Shown here piece after piece: positions 9,660 through 18,240 of a DNA stretch of 22,500 nt. Source of the DNA: Halisarca cf. caerulea (taxonomy: Eukaryota > Porifera > Demospongiae > Chondrillida > Halisarcidae). Under the pieces are notes generated by a model, which saw nothing but the letters and a program-made list of their open reading frames with translations, ran no database searches and was not told where the DNA came from. The stretch covers positions 3,191,617 through 3,214,116 of the forward strand of contig CAUJGJ010000434.1 of assembly GCA_963170055.1 (NCBI GenBank). The letters are read 5' to 3'. Position numbers and translations under genes: made by a program. The first letter of the stretch is position 1. Each line of letters opens with the position of its first letter.

Positions 9660-9845
9660 CAGTGGAATCTCCGAATAAAGGACACTTTGGTACAGCCATT
9701 TTGCCCCTTTGTAGGGAGATTGTCCTCTTTGAGAGATTGACAATGTATTGGAACTACAGGGAGAATATACTTTGGGATCTCAAGCTGTGTCCTTTGTGGA
9801 GAGATTATCCTCATTTTGGAGAGTCAACTATTGGAGATTCCACTG
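9660..9845. mobile_element. Third TA MITE of the family, only in unit 5
   Basis: It begins CAGTGGAATCTCCGAATAAA and ends TTGGAGATTCCACTG, forming clear inverted ends. Sister units have no insert here: unit 6 reads CGTATACATTGTACATACAG. It is 186 bases long with no coding capacity. Confidence 0.65.
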
Positions 9846-9924
9846 CACACTGTACATACAGTACATCCACTATCACACAAACCACAAAACTACACACAAC
9901 CACACAAATGCAATTGCAGTTTAC

Positions 9925-9930
9925 TATAAA
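9925..9930 (+). promoter_or_regulatory. TATA box, copy 5
   Basis: TATAAA in TACTATAAAATAAG lies 122 bases before the ATG at 10047. The following purine stretch is shorter than in copies 3 and 4. Confidence 0.65.
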
Positions 9931-10046
9931 ATAAGAAAAGTGACTACCTCTAACAGCACAACAGCTTGCACTCATAAAGACAACAAGTGGACAATATATC
10001 AACTCTTACTGGAGGTTACTACAGTTACATCAACTACTGAGACAAG

Positions 10047-11035
10047 ATGAGAATGGATAATTTACTGCTAGCAGTCACCATTACTATTGGACTCATCCTA
10101 GCTGGAACACACACCACAACTGCTCAATGTGAGTTTAGCAACAAAAGAATTCTTGTTTCCTTCAATACTCAAGTACCACATACTCCACAGTAGATACAGT
10201 ACACGTAAATGTTTCTCTTACTGTACACATACAGTACATTACACTACAGTATATTTACCTTCAATATCCAAATATGACACACCCACTTACATACACACAC
10301 TACATATACATTAGAATTTGTACTATGCAAATGTTCCTCACAGTAGAAAGTACACCACACACATACAGTACATATACACTACACTACATTTCTCCTCCAG
10401 GTACACCATCAGGTGATACTCCACCAAGGGACTGTCAGGAAGTCTATGACAGAGGATGTACTGAAGATGGGGTCTACACTATTGCACCTAACTGTCCTGA
10501 TATCAAACCATTCAAAGTATCTTGTGACATGAAAAATGGAAAATGGATTGTATTCCAGAGAAGAAGACATGCCAAATTGGACTTCAATCAAAACTGGAAC
10601 AAATATGAAGAAGGCTTTGGAGATCCACGGTATGAATACTGGTTGGGATTAAAGAGACTCAACTGCTTAACCTTCAGTGTTTGTGCTGCTGAGATGAGAA
10701 TTGACATGACTGACTACAAAGGAATCAACAAACATGCTAGCTATAGCTCCATTGCTGTTCATAATGCTGACAACAAGTACAGATTAGATCTTGGAGCATA
10801 TAGTGGAACAGTAAGTGATGGGATCAGAGCATGTTCGGCAAGTAGCAACAATGGTGGTATGCCAGACAATGACAACTGGTCATCAAACTGTGCTCGGGGC
10901 AATGGTGGATAGTGGCACAACAGATGCTTTTGCTCAAACCTCAACAGACCATATAACAATCCCTACATCAATCGCTGGAACACATTCTCTAGTCAACTCA
11001 AGTGTACAGAAATGAAGATTCGTTCCAAACATTAA
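10047..11035 (+). pseudogene. FReD lectin copy 5, premature TAG and 18-base deletion
   Basis: Exon 1 is 10047..10128 and exon 2 is 10401..11035. After GGMP, 18 bases present in all sisters are missing, removing the six residues FSTxDR and half of the calcium loop so that only DNDNW remains. TAG at 10910..10912 replaces the first Trp of the WW motif. The frame then runs on to TAA at 11033..11035, ending KIRSKH. Both changes hit the calcium and ligand site. The 3' half resembles copy 6 (NPYINRW in both). Signal peptide and splice sites are normal. The intron (10129..10400) is the shortest in the array. Confidence 0.88.
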
Positions 11036-11163
11036 CACACAATCCAGTAACAAGTCAACAATAGTATAATATTATCTTTAAAGAGTCATCAATTTCTACA
11101 AATGTGTGTATTCTTTTCTAAATGTTATTTCATCTCTACAGTACTCCTGTCATAAAATATGTC

Positions 11164-11169
11164 AATAAA
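11164..11169 (+). terminator. Poly(A) signal AATAAA, copy 5
   Basis: AATAAA lies about 129 bases after the ancestral stop, in the same flank type as copies 1 and 4. Confidence 0.55.
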
Positions 11170-11217
11170 ATGTACTAATAATGACAGAATGAACAACATG
11201 TATGCATGAGTAGTGTG

Positions 11218-11414
11218 GTTACTATAGATACTATATATGGTTACCATGGCAATAACTACATAGACCACAGGCCACATGGTTAGTGTGGGGACTCAACCAA
11301 AACTTGCCTTATAAGAGACTGATGATGAATAGTTACCATGGTAACTAAGTACACAGACTACAGAGATGTATTGTGAACACCAGAAAATAATGTCCTCTTG
11401 GTCACCATGGATAC
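11218..11414. promoter_or_regulatory. Cluster of four X-box-like motifs, unit 5
   Basis: Sites are at 11218..11231, 11240..11256, 11332..11345 (perfect GTTACCATGGTAAC) and 11401..11414 (GTCACCATGGATAC). Confidence 0.48.
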
Positions 11415-11877
11415 AAAGTACAACTACTACAAGTATATCACAGGCCATTGTAAACTGGTTGTGAGAACAAAAATTCCTCTAGACAATCACAGTCATTGCA
11501 TAAGAGCCAATGAACACAAACACACCACAACACATGTATGTAGTGTCACTGTACGACCACAAGCCGTGCAATGACCATATTTGGACACATTAATTGCAGA
11601 CAATAGGAAGGTAGAATTCCTACTCACGTAAGTACAATCCTCACTAAACCACAGACAAACCAACTACCAGCTTTACTTTCAATGTCTGACCACAAACGAT
11701 GAGCACTCATGATCATTACCAGGGAGGTTCCTAACATAGAGGTAACCCTCCTACCCTCACCATACACTGGAGTGGAGAGCTGTGGACTATCTTTTAGGAG
11801 ATCACAGCACATTACATATCACACATTGTGTACAAAATACACATCACTCTCTTACCCAAGAGACAGAGTTCAGAATA
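11415..11877. repeat. Spacer shared between array units, upstream of copy 6
   Basis: No gene is seen. It is closest to 1576..2036 upstream of copy 2 and carries the same unit markers. Confidence 0.65.
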
Positions 11878-12074
11878 CATTGGAACCTCTGATAGTGGAC
11901 TCTCCCAAATAAGGACAAAGTATAATAAACCTCTCTACAAAGGACACAACTTCTGGTCCCAGTAAAATTCCTACAATACATTGTGACCTCCTAAAGGGGA
12001 AAACCTCTCTACAAAGAACAAATCAGTTAAATTAGAGTTGTCCCCAAAGTGTCCTTCATTCGAAGGTTCCACTG
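11878..12074. mobile_element. TA MITE, family 'CAGTGGAACCTC', upstream of copy 6
   Basis: The left end CATTGGAACCTCTGATAGTG follows TA; the right end CGAAGGTTCCACTG is followed by TA. This copy keeps the clearest pair of inverted ends among the ancestral insertions. Confidence 0.65.
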
Positions 12075-12154
12075 TAGTACTAAACAAAACACACTTGTAC
12101 GTATACATTGTACATACAGTACATCCACTATCACACACAAACCACAAAACTACA

Positions 12155-12430
12155 TGTGTCATGGTGCGGGGGCGTAAGTTAGGTGGATCAAAGCCTACCG
12201 CGGGCTTACATTCACGATGTAGCCCTGCTACTCTGATGTAGCCCAGGTCAAGGGTCTTGTCAATCTCCTGCCAGCCAAAACCCATTCATGCCTCATTAAT
12301 TAGTAGTTGTCAATTGTCACATTTTGCAGTGTTTTGCTTCACCATGACACATAATACGTAGTTGTATCCTGCCTTGGTGTGCCACAGCAGCATAAAGTGC
12401 CAATTAATTGACCCCGGGTGCAGCATGTAT
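12155..12430. mobile_element. Unidentified 276-base insertion in the spacer of copy 6
   Basis: Sister units read CCACAAAACTACACACAACC without a break; here about 276 bases stand between ACTACA and ACAACC. TACA occurs on both edges (12151-12154 and 12431-12434) and may be the target duplication. Inside, ATGTGTCATGGTG (12154..12166) is inverted exactly at 12340..12352, so a smaller hairpin-ended unit may lie within. The insert is more GC-rich than its surroundings. No coding capacity is seen. Confidence 0.6.
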
Positions 12431-12460
12431 TACAACCACACAAATGCAAACACAGTTTCC

Positions 12461-12466
12461 TATAAA
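12461..12466 (+). promoter_or_regulatory. TATA box, copy 6
   Basis: TATAAA in CCTATAAAAGAAGAG lies 122 bases before the ATG at 12583. Confidence 0.7.
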
Positions 12467-12582
12467 AGAAGAGAAGTGACTACCTCCAACAGCACAACAG
12501 CTTGCAGTCATAAAGACAACAAGTGGACAATATATCAACTCTTACTGGAGGGTACTACAGTTACATCAACTACTGAGACAAG

Positions 12583-13748
12583 ATGAGAATGGATAATTTA
12601 GTGCTAGCAGTCACCATTACTATTGGACTCATCCTAGCTGGAACACACACCACAACTGCTCAATGTGAGTTTTGTGACACAAGAATTCTTGTTCCCTTCA
12701 ATACCCAAGTACCACATACTGTTACAATGTTCCTCCTACTAGAATGTACACTGTACACATACAGTACATTCACACTACACAGTATCTTTACCTTCAATAT
12801 CCAAATATGACACACAGTAAATCCTGTCCATAAGGACTCCTCAAGGGATCAAGTGATGGTGGTCTCTGTAGACAGGTGGTCCTTATACAGAGGTGCTTTA
12901 GTACAACTGAAGTGGACAATGAGCCAGCCAGCCTAAAGTGTTCTCTACAGTCAAATAGACTTAGAAGCAGATCTTTTCGTATGTACATACACACAATACA
13001 TATACAGTAGTATATGTATATCATGCAACTGTTCGTCACTAGTAGAAAGTACACTACACACATACAGTACATTCTACGCTACATTTCTCCTCCAGGTACA
13101 CCATCAGGTGATACTCCACCAAGGGACTGTCAGGAGGTCTATGACAGAGGATGTACTGAAGATGGGGTCTACACTATTGCACCTAACTGTCCCGATATCA
13201 AACCATTCAAAGTATATTGTGACATGAAAAATGGAAAATGGATAGTATTCCAGAGAAGAAGACATGCCCAATTGGACTTCAATCAAAAATGGAACAAATA
13301 TGAAGAAGGATTTGGAGATCCACAGTATGAATACTGGTTGGGATTAAAGAGACTCAACTGCTTAACCTTCAGTGTTTGTGCTGCTGAGATGAGAATTGAC
13401 TTGACTGACTACAAAGGAATCAAGAAACATGCTATCTACAGCTTCATTGCTGTTCATAATGCTGACAACAAGTACAGATTAGATCTTGGAGCATACAGTG
13501 GAACAGCAGGTGACGGGATGAGGGCATGTTCAGAAAGTAGCAACAATGATGGTATGCCATTCTCCACACATGACAGAGACAATGACAACTGGTCATCAAA
13601 CTGTGCTCAGGGCAATGGTGGATGGTGGTACAACAAATGCTTTTGCTCAAACCTCAACAGACCATATAACACTCCCTACATCAACCGCTGGCACCCATTC
13701 TCTAGTCAACTCAAGTGTACAGAAATGAAGATTCGTTCCAAACTTTAA
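12583..13748 (+). CDS. Fibrinogen-related (FReD) secreted lectin, copy 6, intact two-exon gene
   Basis: Exon 1 is 12583..12664 and exon 2 is 13096..13748; joined they give 244 residues with no stop. The splice sites are GTGAGT and TCCAG, phase 1. Signal peptide and FReD match copy 1 in layout: DCQEVYDRGC, KWIVFQRRRHAQ, YKGIKKHAIYSF, calcium loop DRDNDNW, SSNCAQGNGGWWYNKCFCSNLN, KCTEMKIRSKL. The variable parts (SESSNND and GNG) are its own. Trp follows the calcium loop where copies 2 and 3 have TGA. The intron (12665..13095) has an extra block of about 150 bases (roughly 12817-12975, beginning CAGTAAATCCTGTCC) that copies 3-5 lack, perhaps a decayed relative of the CAGT MITEs. It is probably a functional secreted lectin; its ligand is unknown. 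Confidence 0.93.
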
Positions 13749-13874
13749 CACACAATCTAGTAACAAGTCAACAATAGTATTATATTATCATCAAAGGCTC
13801 TTCAATTTCTACAAATGTGTGTATTCTTTTCTAAATGTTATTTCATCACTACAATACTTTAGTCATAAAATGTC

Positions 13875-13880
13875 AATAAA
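13875..13880 (+). terminator. Poly(A) signal AATAAA, copy 6
   Basis: AATAAA lies about 127 bases after the stop, matching copies 1, 4 and 5. Confidence 0.6.
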
Positions 13881-13918
13881 AATGACAGAATGAACAATAT
13901 GTATGCACGAGTAGTGTG

Positions 13919-14114
13919 GTTACTATAGATACTATATATGGTTACCATGGCAATAACTACATAGGTCACAGGCCACATGGTTAGTGTGGGGACTTAACAA
14001 AACTTGCCTTATACGAGACTGATGATGAATAGGTACCATGGTAACTAAGTACACAGACTACAGAGATGTATTGTGAATACCAGAAAATAATGTCCCCTCG
14101 GTTACCATGGATAC
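13919..14114. promoter_or_regulatory. Cluster of four X-box-like motifs, unit 6
   Basis: Sites are at 13919..13932, 13941..13957, 14032..14045 (GGTACCATGGTAAC, one base off the palindrome) and 14101..14114. Confidence 0.45.
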
Positions 14115-14318
14115 AAAGTACAACTACTACAAGTATATCACAGGCCATCGTAAACTGGTTGTGAGAACAAAATTTCCTCTAGATAATCACAGTCAGTGCA
14201 TAAGAGCCAATGAACACAAAGACATTACAATACAGGTATGTAGTGTCACTATACAACCACAAACAATACAATGACCATATTAGGGGACACTTAACGATGT
14301 GTACTAATGATCATTACC

Positions 14319-14371
14319 TTAACCCTTAAAGGTTCGAAAGCCACTTTTGTGGCGCGACCCCCAAAGGTTCG
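14319..14371. repeat. piggyBac left end: TTAA, terminal and subterminal inverted repeats
   Basis: TTAA, then CCCTTAAAGGTTCGAAAG, then the subterminal CCCCCAAAGGTTCG. GGTTCG occurs twice, 30-odd bases apart, and may mark repeated transposase contact sites. Confidence 0.85.
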
Positions 14372-14622
14372 TATTGCGCAAGTTCGTCCGATTATATTGA
14401 TTCTCTCGATGTTTGTTCATATAGCGTGTGTATGTATCTTTGTATAGTATCAAACCTGTACGATCCATACTAAAGGAAATACACAACAATAAAAAGTACC
14501 TGATATACCAAAGTTATACAAGGAAATGTCAATCATGCAACGGAAAATACTATTATTACGTCACGAAAATGGCTACCGTTCCTAAAGTGTTTTCTAGAGT
14601 TTGATGAATACTACGGTTTGTC
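14372..14622. other. piggyBac left interior, downstream of the transposase
   Basis: AT-rich stretch with no gene, between the left end and the transposase stop. It should hold the 3' UTR of the transposase. No strong poly(A) signal is recognised with confidence. Confidence 0.5.
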
Positions 14623-16491
14623 CTACTTCTCCTTGGTGTGATACAACTTGAAACAAGGGTAAGGACACAAGTGAATTGGATTTTGGGGATCACACTCCTC
14701 GCACGTGAAGCAGGTTCTTTTGCGTCCCGGTCCTATGGAACTGTTGCTACAGTATCGACAACTGCGAGGCGTTTCGCATTTCGAAGGGAAATGACGCTCA
14801 CAGAACCGAGCAGAAGGAGGTGCATCCAACAGAATGCGGCCTGGACGCTTTCTAGAATTGTGCTTGGCCAATAACTCCTCCGCAAGAGAAAGGATGTATT
14901 CCTTTAGCCCCATCTTCGGGAAAAGCGGCGATTCTTGGGCAAGAATGTATGAATTAGTTACCGAAAGATCCACCAAGAAGTAAAAAAGTCGCAGCCACCA
15001 TCGTCGTGATCTTCTGCTGCAGCTGTAGCTCTTCCTTCTGGCATCTGCCATGTCCACTCCCCCCATGAATTGATTATACAACTTGACAGTTGTCGGGCAC
15101 TTGACACTCTGCCTTGAGCCGTCTTTCAGTCGTCGTAGGACTGTTTCCTCCTGTCCAGGTGGGGATATTGTGTTAATGAAGGGAACACAGCGATTGTCCT
15201 TCCACACTACACACTCAATCTGGCCCTCCACTAACTCCGTTCGACTATCACCCCGACTCATGGTTTTCTCCATTTCTTTGAGTGCCCTCAAACACTGTGG
15301 CCAGTTTCTCCGATTCACCCTTGTTGTCGCAATGGTGTAAATCTTTTCCTCCAGCAAATCTTTCGCTAGCTGAATGCTGGAGAAAAAGTTGTCGTAGAAG
15401 ACAAAGTATCCCTGCCCATACAGTGGCTCCACCATTGTCTTCACCACACTAGCTCCTAGTCCAAACTGTGTTGCCCCCTGTGTAGCTCCTGCGTAGATAT
15501 CAATGTCACAGCAATAGCCATTGATTGCGTCTGCCCTAACCCACACCTTGTACCCCCGTTTTGTGGGCTTGTTCGGCATATACTGCTTGAAGCTACTCTT
15601 CCCTTTGAATAAAACCATTGCCTCGTCAACAGAATTCTCTCGATGTGGCTTGTACTTTGTTAGAGAATTCCTCTTGACGGTATCTAGCAATGGCCGAATC
15701 TTGTGTAGCTTGTCAAAACCAGATTCCCCGGGTCGCACAGCAGTGGTGTTGTCGTTTAAATGCAGACATCGCATCAGGGCCTTGAATCGCAACACTGACA
15801 TGCACTTGGCAATGCATGGTACACCCAACAGTGGATTTTGGGACCAGTAATCCCTTACATCCGGAAGTCGGTGAACCCCCATTGTCAGCAGCATCCCCAA
15901 AAACAGCATTATCTCACTAGTGCAGGTTGGAATCCAGTTGTATGACTCACCAGGCGGATTCTGTTGTGCATATAAATTGGTTTGCTCAGCTATTTTGTCG
16001 AAAGATTGTTCCCCAAAAACTTCCGCAAAGTACTGCAGCGGTGTTGCATCACTACTAAGTGGATTCGTGGGACCAACCTGCTCAGTGAAATCAATGGGCT
16101 GGAAAGGCTGGGCTGATGGTGTTGCTGTTTGGACAGGATGCGTAGGTGTTGATGGTGGGGAGGATGTTGGTGTTGATGTAGCTAGTGGCAAGGTTGTCAG
16201 GTTGTCGTGTGTGGGTGTAGACTGGTTAGTGAGTGCTGGTGTGGGCAGAGTTGTGGGGGGTTGTGGCTGGTGGTGTGGTTGTGTTGCTGATGTCCCCACT
16301 GGTGAACAAGTGGGTATAGTGTCAGATATTCCTGTTGGCTCCATTGAGCTGTGCTCACTTTCTTCAACCACAGCTTGAGCCTGATCTAGTGGATCCATAG
16401 CTGTGTCAGCTAGCATCCCTTCTTCTCCAAGATAGTCCTCATCATCTGACTCAAGCCAGCTATCATCCAGTTGTCGCAAAACATCACTCAT
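14623..16491 (-). CDS. piggyBac transposase (DDE_Tnp_1_7 type), 622 residues, uninterrupted
   Basis: It catalyses cut-and-paste excision and insertion at TTAA. Residues 1-60 are acidic (LDDSWLESDDEDY). Residues 60-130 are Pro/Thr/Ser-rich and low in complexity. The catalytic region follows, with the three expected aspartates: D289 in NSVDEAM, D367 in FVFYDNFF and D480 in MGGVDMAD, plus D483 matching the fourth conserved acidic residue of the family. FKGKSSFKQYMPNKPTKRG after D289 is a family hallmark. Residues 564-617 form a cysteine-rich tail (C564, C572, C578, C581, C594, C597, C600, C609, C613 with several His) like the zinc-binding end-recognition domain of piggyBac. Length agrees with full family members. 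The start ATG is followed by MSDVLRQLDDSW and no upstream extension is seen. It lies antisense to the lectin genes, within intact ends. With no stop or frameshift, it may be active or only recently silent. Confidence 0.95.
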   Translation of the reverse strand: MSDVLRQLDDSWLESDDEDYLGEEGMLADTAMDPLDQAQAVVEESEHSSMEPTGISDTIPTCSPVGTSATQPHHQPQPPTTLPTPALTNQSTPTHDNLTTLPLATSTPTSSPPSTPTHPVQTATPSAQPFQPIDFTEQVGPTNPLSSDATPLQYFAEVFGEQSFDKIAEQTNLYAQQNPPGESYNWIPTCTSEIMLFLGMLLTMGVHRLPDVRDYWSQNPLLGVPCIAKCMSVLRFKALMRCLHLNDNTTAVRPGESGFDKLHKIRPLLDTVKRNSLTKYKPHRENSVDEAMVLFKGKSSFKQYMPNKPTKRGYKVWVRADAINGYCCDIDIYAGATQGATQFGLGASVVKTMVEPLYGQGYFVFYDNFFSSIQLAKDLLEEKIYTIATTRVNRRNWPQCLRALKEMEKTMSRGDSRTELVEGQIECVVWKDNRCVPFINTISPPGQEETVLRRLKDGSRQSVKCPTTVKLYNQFMGGVDMADARRKSYSCSRRSRRWWLRLFYFLVDLSVTNSYILAQESPLFPKMGLKEYILSLAEELLAKHNSRKRPGRILLDAPPSARFCERHFPSKCETPRSCRYCSNSSIGPGRKRTCFTCEECDPQNPIHLCPYPCFKLYHTKEK

Positions 16492-17149
16492 GTTGAACCT
16501 TGGAATTACATTTCGTTTCTGTGTTAGGATTTTATATCATGAATGTAATAATTGTATGCTGTTTTGGTATGTGTGTTATCATGTGCATGCTGATCATGAT
16601 CTACTGATTTTATTTGCGTATAATGATAGCTACATAAAATCGCTGTATGTATACTTCAGCTTTCAATCCAGCTGTTTGTGGTGCATAAGCTTCATTCGCC
16701 GGCTACACACAGCTATTGTGGAGTCTTTCTTTGGACATACCAAAGCTTTCTAGCCTGCTAGACTGTAATCAAACAAGTAGTTTAGCAGATCGAAGCTCTC
16801 CAAGGGTCTGAACATAGATACTCTATACTTCGTTGCGAAGTATAGAGTATCTATGGTCTAAACAACGCGCTCCTCAACTCGCTAGATCTAAGAACAGCCA
16901 TACAGCATGCGTATCTCTTTACTTACCGGTTTGGAGGCCATGAATCAACGACGGTACGGAAAACAAGCGAAAAAAAGGATAAGGAATAGTTCTCAAGAAC
17001 AAATATGGTTGCAACGATACCTCAGAGCGATATATAAGGCAGTTTCGGCGGCAAGAATGTCGTCTCCTCAAGTTGACCGCGCGCGCCACTTTATTGGCTT
17101 TCGAACCTTTGGGGGCTAATTATTCATCGCGAACGCAAACGTTTAAGGG
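16492..17149. other. piggyBac right interior: transposase 5' region, hairpin and right end
   Basis: This stretch of 658 bases lies upstream of the transposase and should contain its promoter. It holds no convincing gene; a 70-codon frame at 16907..17119 overlaps the right end and is not credible. A perfect hairpin lies at 16813..16855. The right terminal and subterminal repeats occupy 17082..17149. Confidence 0.6.
16813..16855. repeat. Perfect 20-base inverted repeat with a 3-base loop
   Basis: CATAGATACTCTATACTTCG at 16813..16832 is followed by TTG and then its exact reverse complement at 16836..16855. It lies inside the piggyBac element, about 320 bases upstream of the transposase start. 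It could be a tiny inserted fold-back element, an intrinsic part of the transposon, or a hairpin RNA source. Confidence 0.9.
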
Positions 17150-17153
17150 TTAA

Positions 17154-17823
17154 TCTATGCTTTGTCGAATGGCTGGTTTCCTTGAGTGATCTCTGAATAT
17201 CCTCACCTGTTCTGGGTGCCAGAATGGGTGACCAGTAGAATAATTTCTAACTGCAATTCAAATTATTCTGTTGAACAAAAATGTTATTTGGAGTACGACA
17301 ACAGCAGAGAAAATTCAGTATTGTTGAAAAGCCTGTATTTCACAACAATAAAGTACCGTATAGTGGGGAATTTTCGCAGAGCAATATTTTCGCGGATTTC
17401 CCGGTTATCCCAACATTCGCGAAAGTTTAATCCGCGAAATCTTAGCACTAGACATGTACATCCACAGCTACGTCAGGCTCAGGTAGTACGTACACGCTAG
17501 GCCCCTCCACCATTGTTCTTACGTGTAGCAGCAGTCTCTCGAAAGGCTGGTCGTTCTATACGTTGACTTTTCCCTTCTTTAAACGAAATGATCAAGCGGG
17601 GTATGCACACGGGGTATGCACAAGTTTCACGGCCCATTAGAAAGCAAAAGTAACCTCAAATCTTCGACTGAAGTGTAAATGGTGTAAACAGCTTGAACTT
17701 GTGCCATTTCGTTCACACAATACACTCAAAAGCTACTTTCCTACCATCGCCTAAGAAAAAATAGCATCCTGAATTTTAGGGATCCGTGAAAATATTATCC
17801 GCGAATTTCAGGAAATAAGTCAT
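17154..17823. other. Non-array sequence between piggyBac and truncated copy 7
   Basis: These 670 bases show no similarity to the lectin unit. From about 17356 there is a repeat-like segment rich in TTTCGC and CGCGAA: it begins near CCGTATAGTGGGGAATTTTC, and its far end (ATCCGTGAAAATATTATCCG at 17780) is a loose inverted copy of ATATTTTCGCGGATTTC near the left end. This suggests a decayed inverted-repeat element whose right edge abuts copy 7. No gene is seen. Confidence 0.5.
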
Positions 17824-18240
17824 TGGTTGGGATTAAAGAGACTCAACTGCTTAACCTTCAGTGTTTGTGCTGCTGAGATGAGAATTGACATGACTGACTA
17901 CAAAGGAATCAACAAACATGCTATCTATAGCTCCATTGCTATTCATAATACTGACAACGAGTACAGACTAGATCTGGGAACATACAGTGGAACAGCAGGT
18001 GATGGGATGAGGGCATGTGGGTCAATCACCAATCATGATGGTATGCCGTTCTCCACACCTGACAGGGACAATGACAACAAAAATCCAGGAAACTGTGCTC
18101 AGGATATTGGAGCTGGATGGTGGTACAACAATTGCTGATGCTCAAACCTAAACAGAAAGTACAACCCCTACATTCACAACTGGCATAGATTCTCTGGTAG
18201 TCTTAAGTGCACAGAAATGAAGCTTCGCTCCAAAAGTTAG
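17824..18240 (+). pseudogene. FReD lectin copy 7, 5'-truncated exon 2 with TGA
   Basis: Similarity to exon 2 starts abruptly at WLGLKRLNC, so the promoter, signal exon, intron and the first roughly 80 residues of the domain are absent. The remaining frame has the calcium loop DRDNDN and AGWWYNNC, then TGA at 18136..18138, where sisters have an Arg, Phe or Glu codon between the two cysteines. It then continues to TAG at 18238..18240, ending MKLRSKS. The variable stretches (GSITNHD, KNPGNCAQDIG) are distinct from all others, so this is not a recent copy of a neighbour. It cannot make a secreted lectin. Confidence 0.9.

Larger units (their letters stand above)
14319..17153 (-). mobile_element. 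Complete piggyBac-type DNA transposon
   Basis: TTAA target copies stand at 14319..14322 and 17150..17153. Inside them both ends begin CCCTTAAA when read inward. A longer subterminal inverted repeat follows: CGAAAGCCACTTTTGTGGCG near 14335 on the left corresponds to GGCTTTCGAACC preceded by CGCGCCACTTTATT at 17082..17107 on the right. CCCCCAAAGGTTCG (14358..14371) is matched by CGAACCTTTGGGGG (17103..17116). The 2,827-base element carries one intact transposase on the - strand. It is visibly richer in GC and CpG than the lectin array, fitting a later arrival. Confidence 0.93.

Noticed and set aside
9584..9934. A 116-codon frame upstream of copy 5
   Set aside because: It spans two MITE ends and the CA-rich spacer. 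Sister units do not keep it open.
10274..10912. A 212-codon open frame covering intron and exon 2 of copy 5
   Set aside because: Same reason: the start lies in the intron and the acceptor at 10400 is conserved. It ends at the premature TAG.
11971..12285. A 104-codon - strand frame over the 12155 insertion
   Set aside because: It crosses the boundary between old spacer and insert, so it cannot be an ancestral gene. No domain is recognised.
15920..16378. A 152-codon + strand frame opposite the transposase
   Set aside because: It is antisense to the Pro/Thr/Ser-rich part of the transposase, and its Val/Gly/Trp-rich composition is the mirror of that low-complexity DNA.
16907..17119. Possible small gene at the right end of piggyBac (70 codons, basic)
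   Set aside because: It overlaps the subterminal inverted repeat, and no family or supporting signal is recognised. Its basic composition can be explained by base composition.
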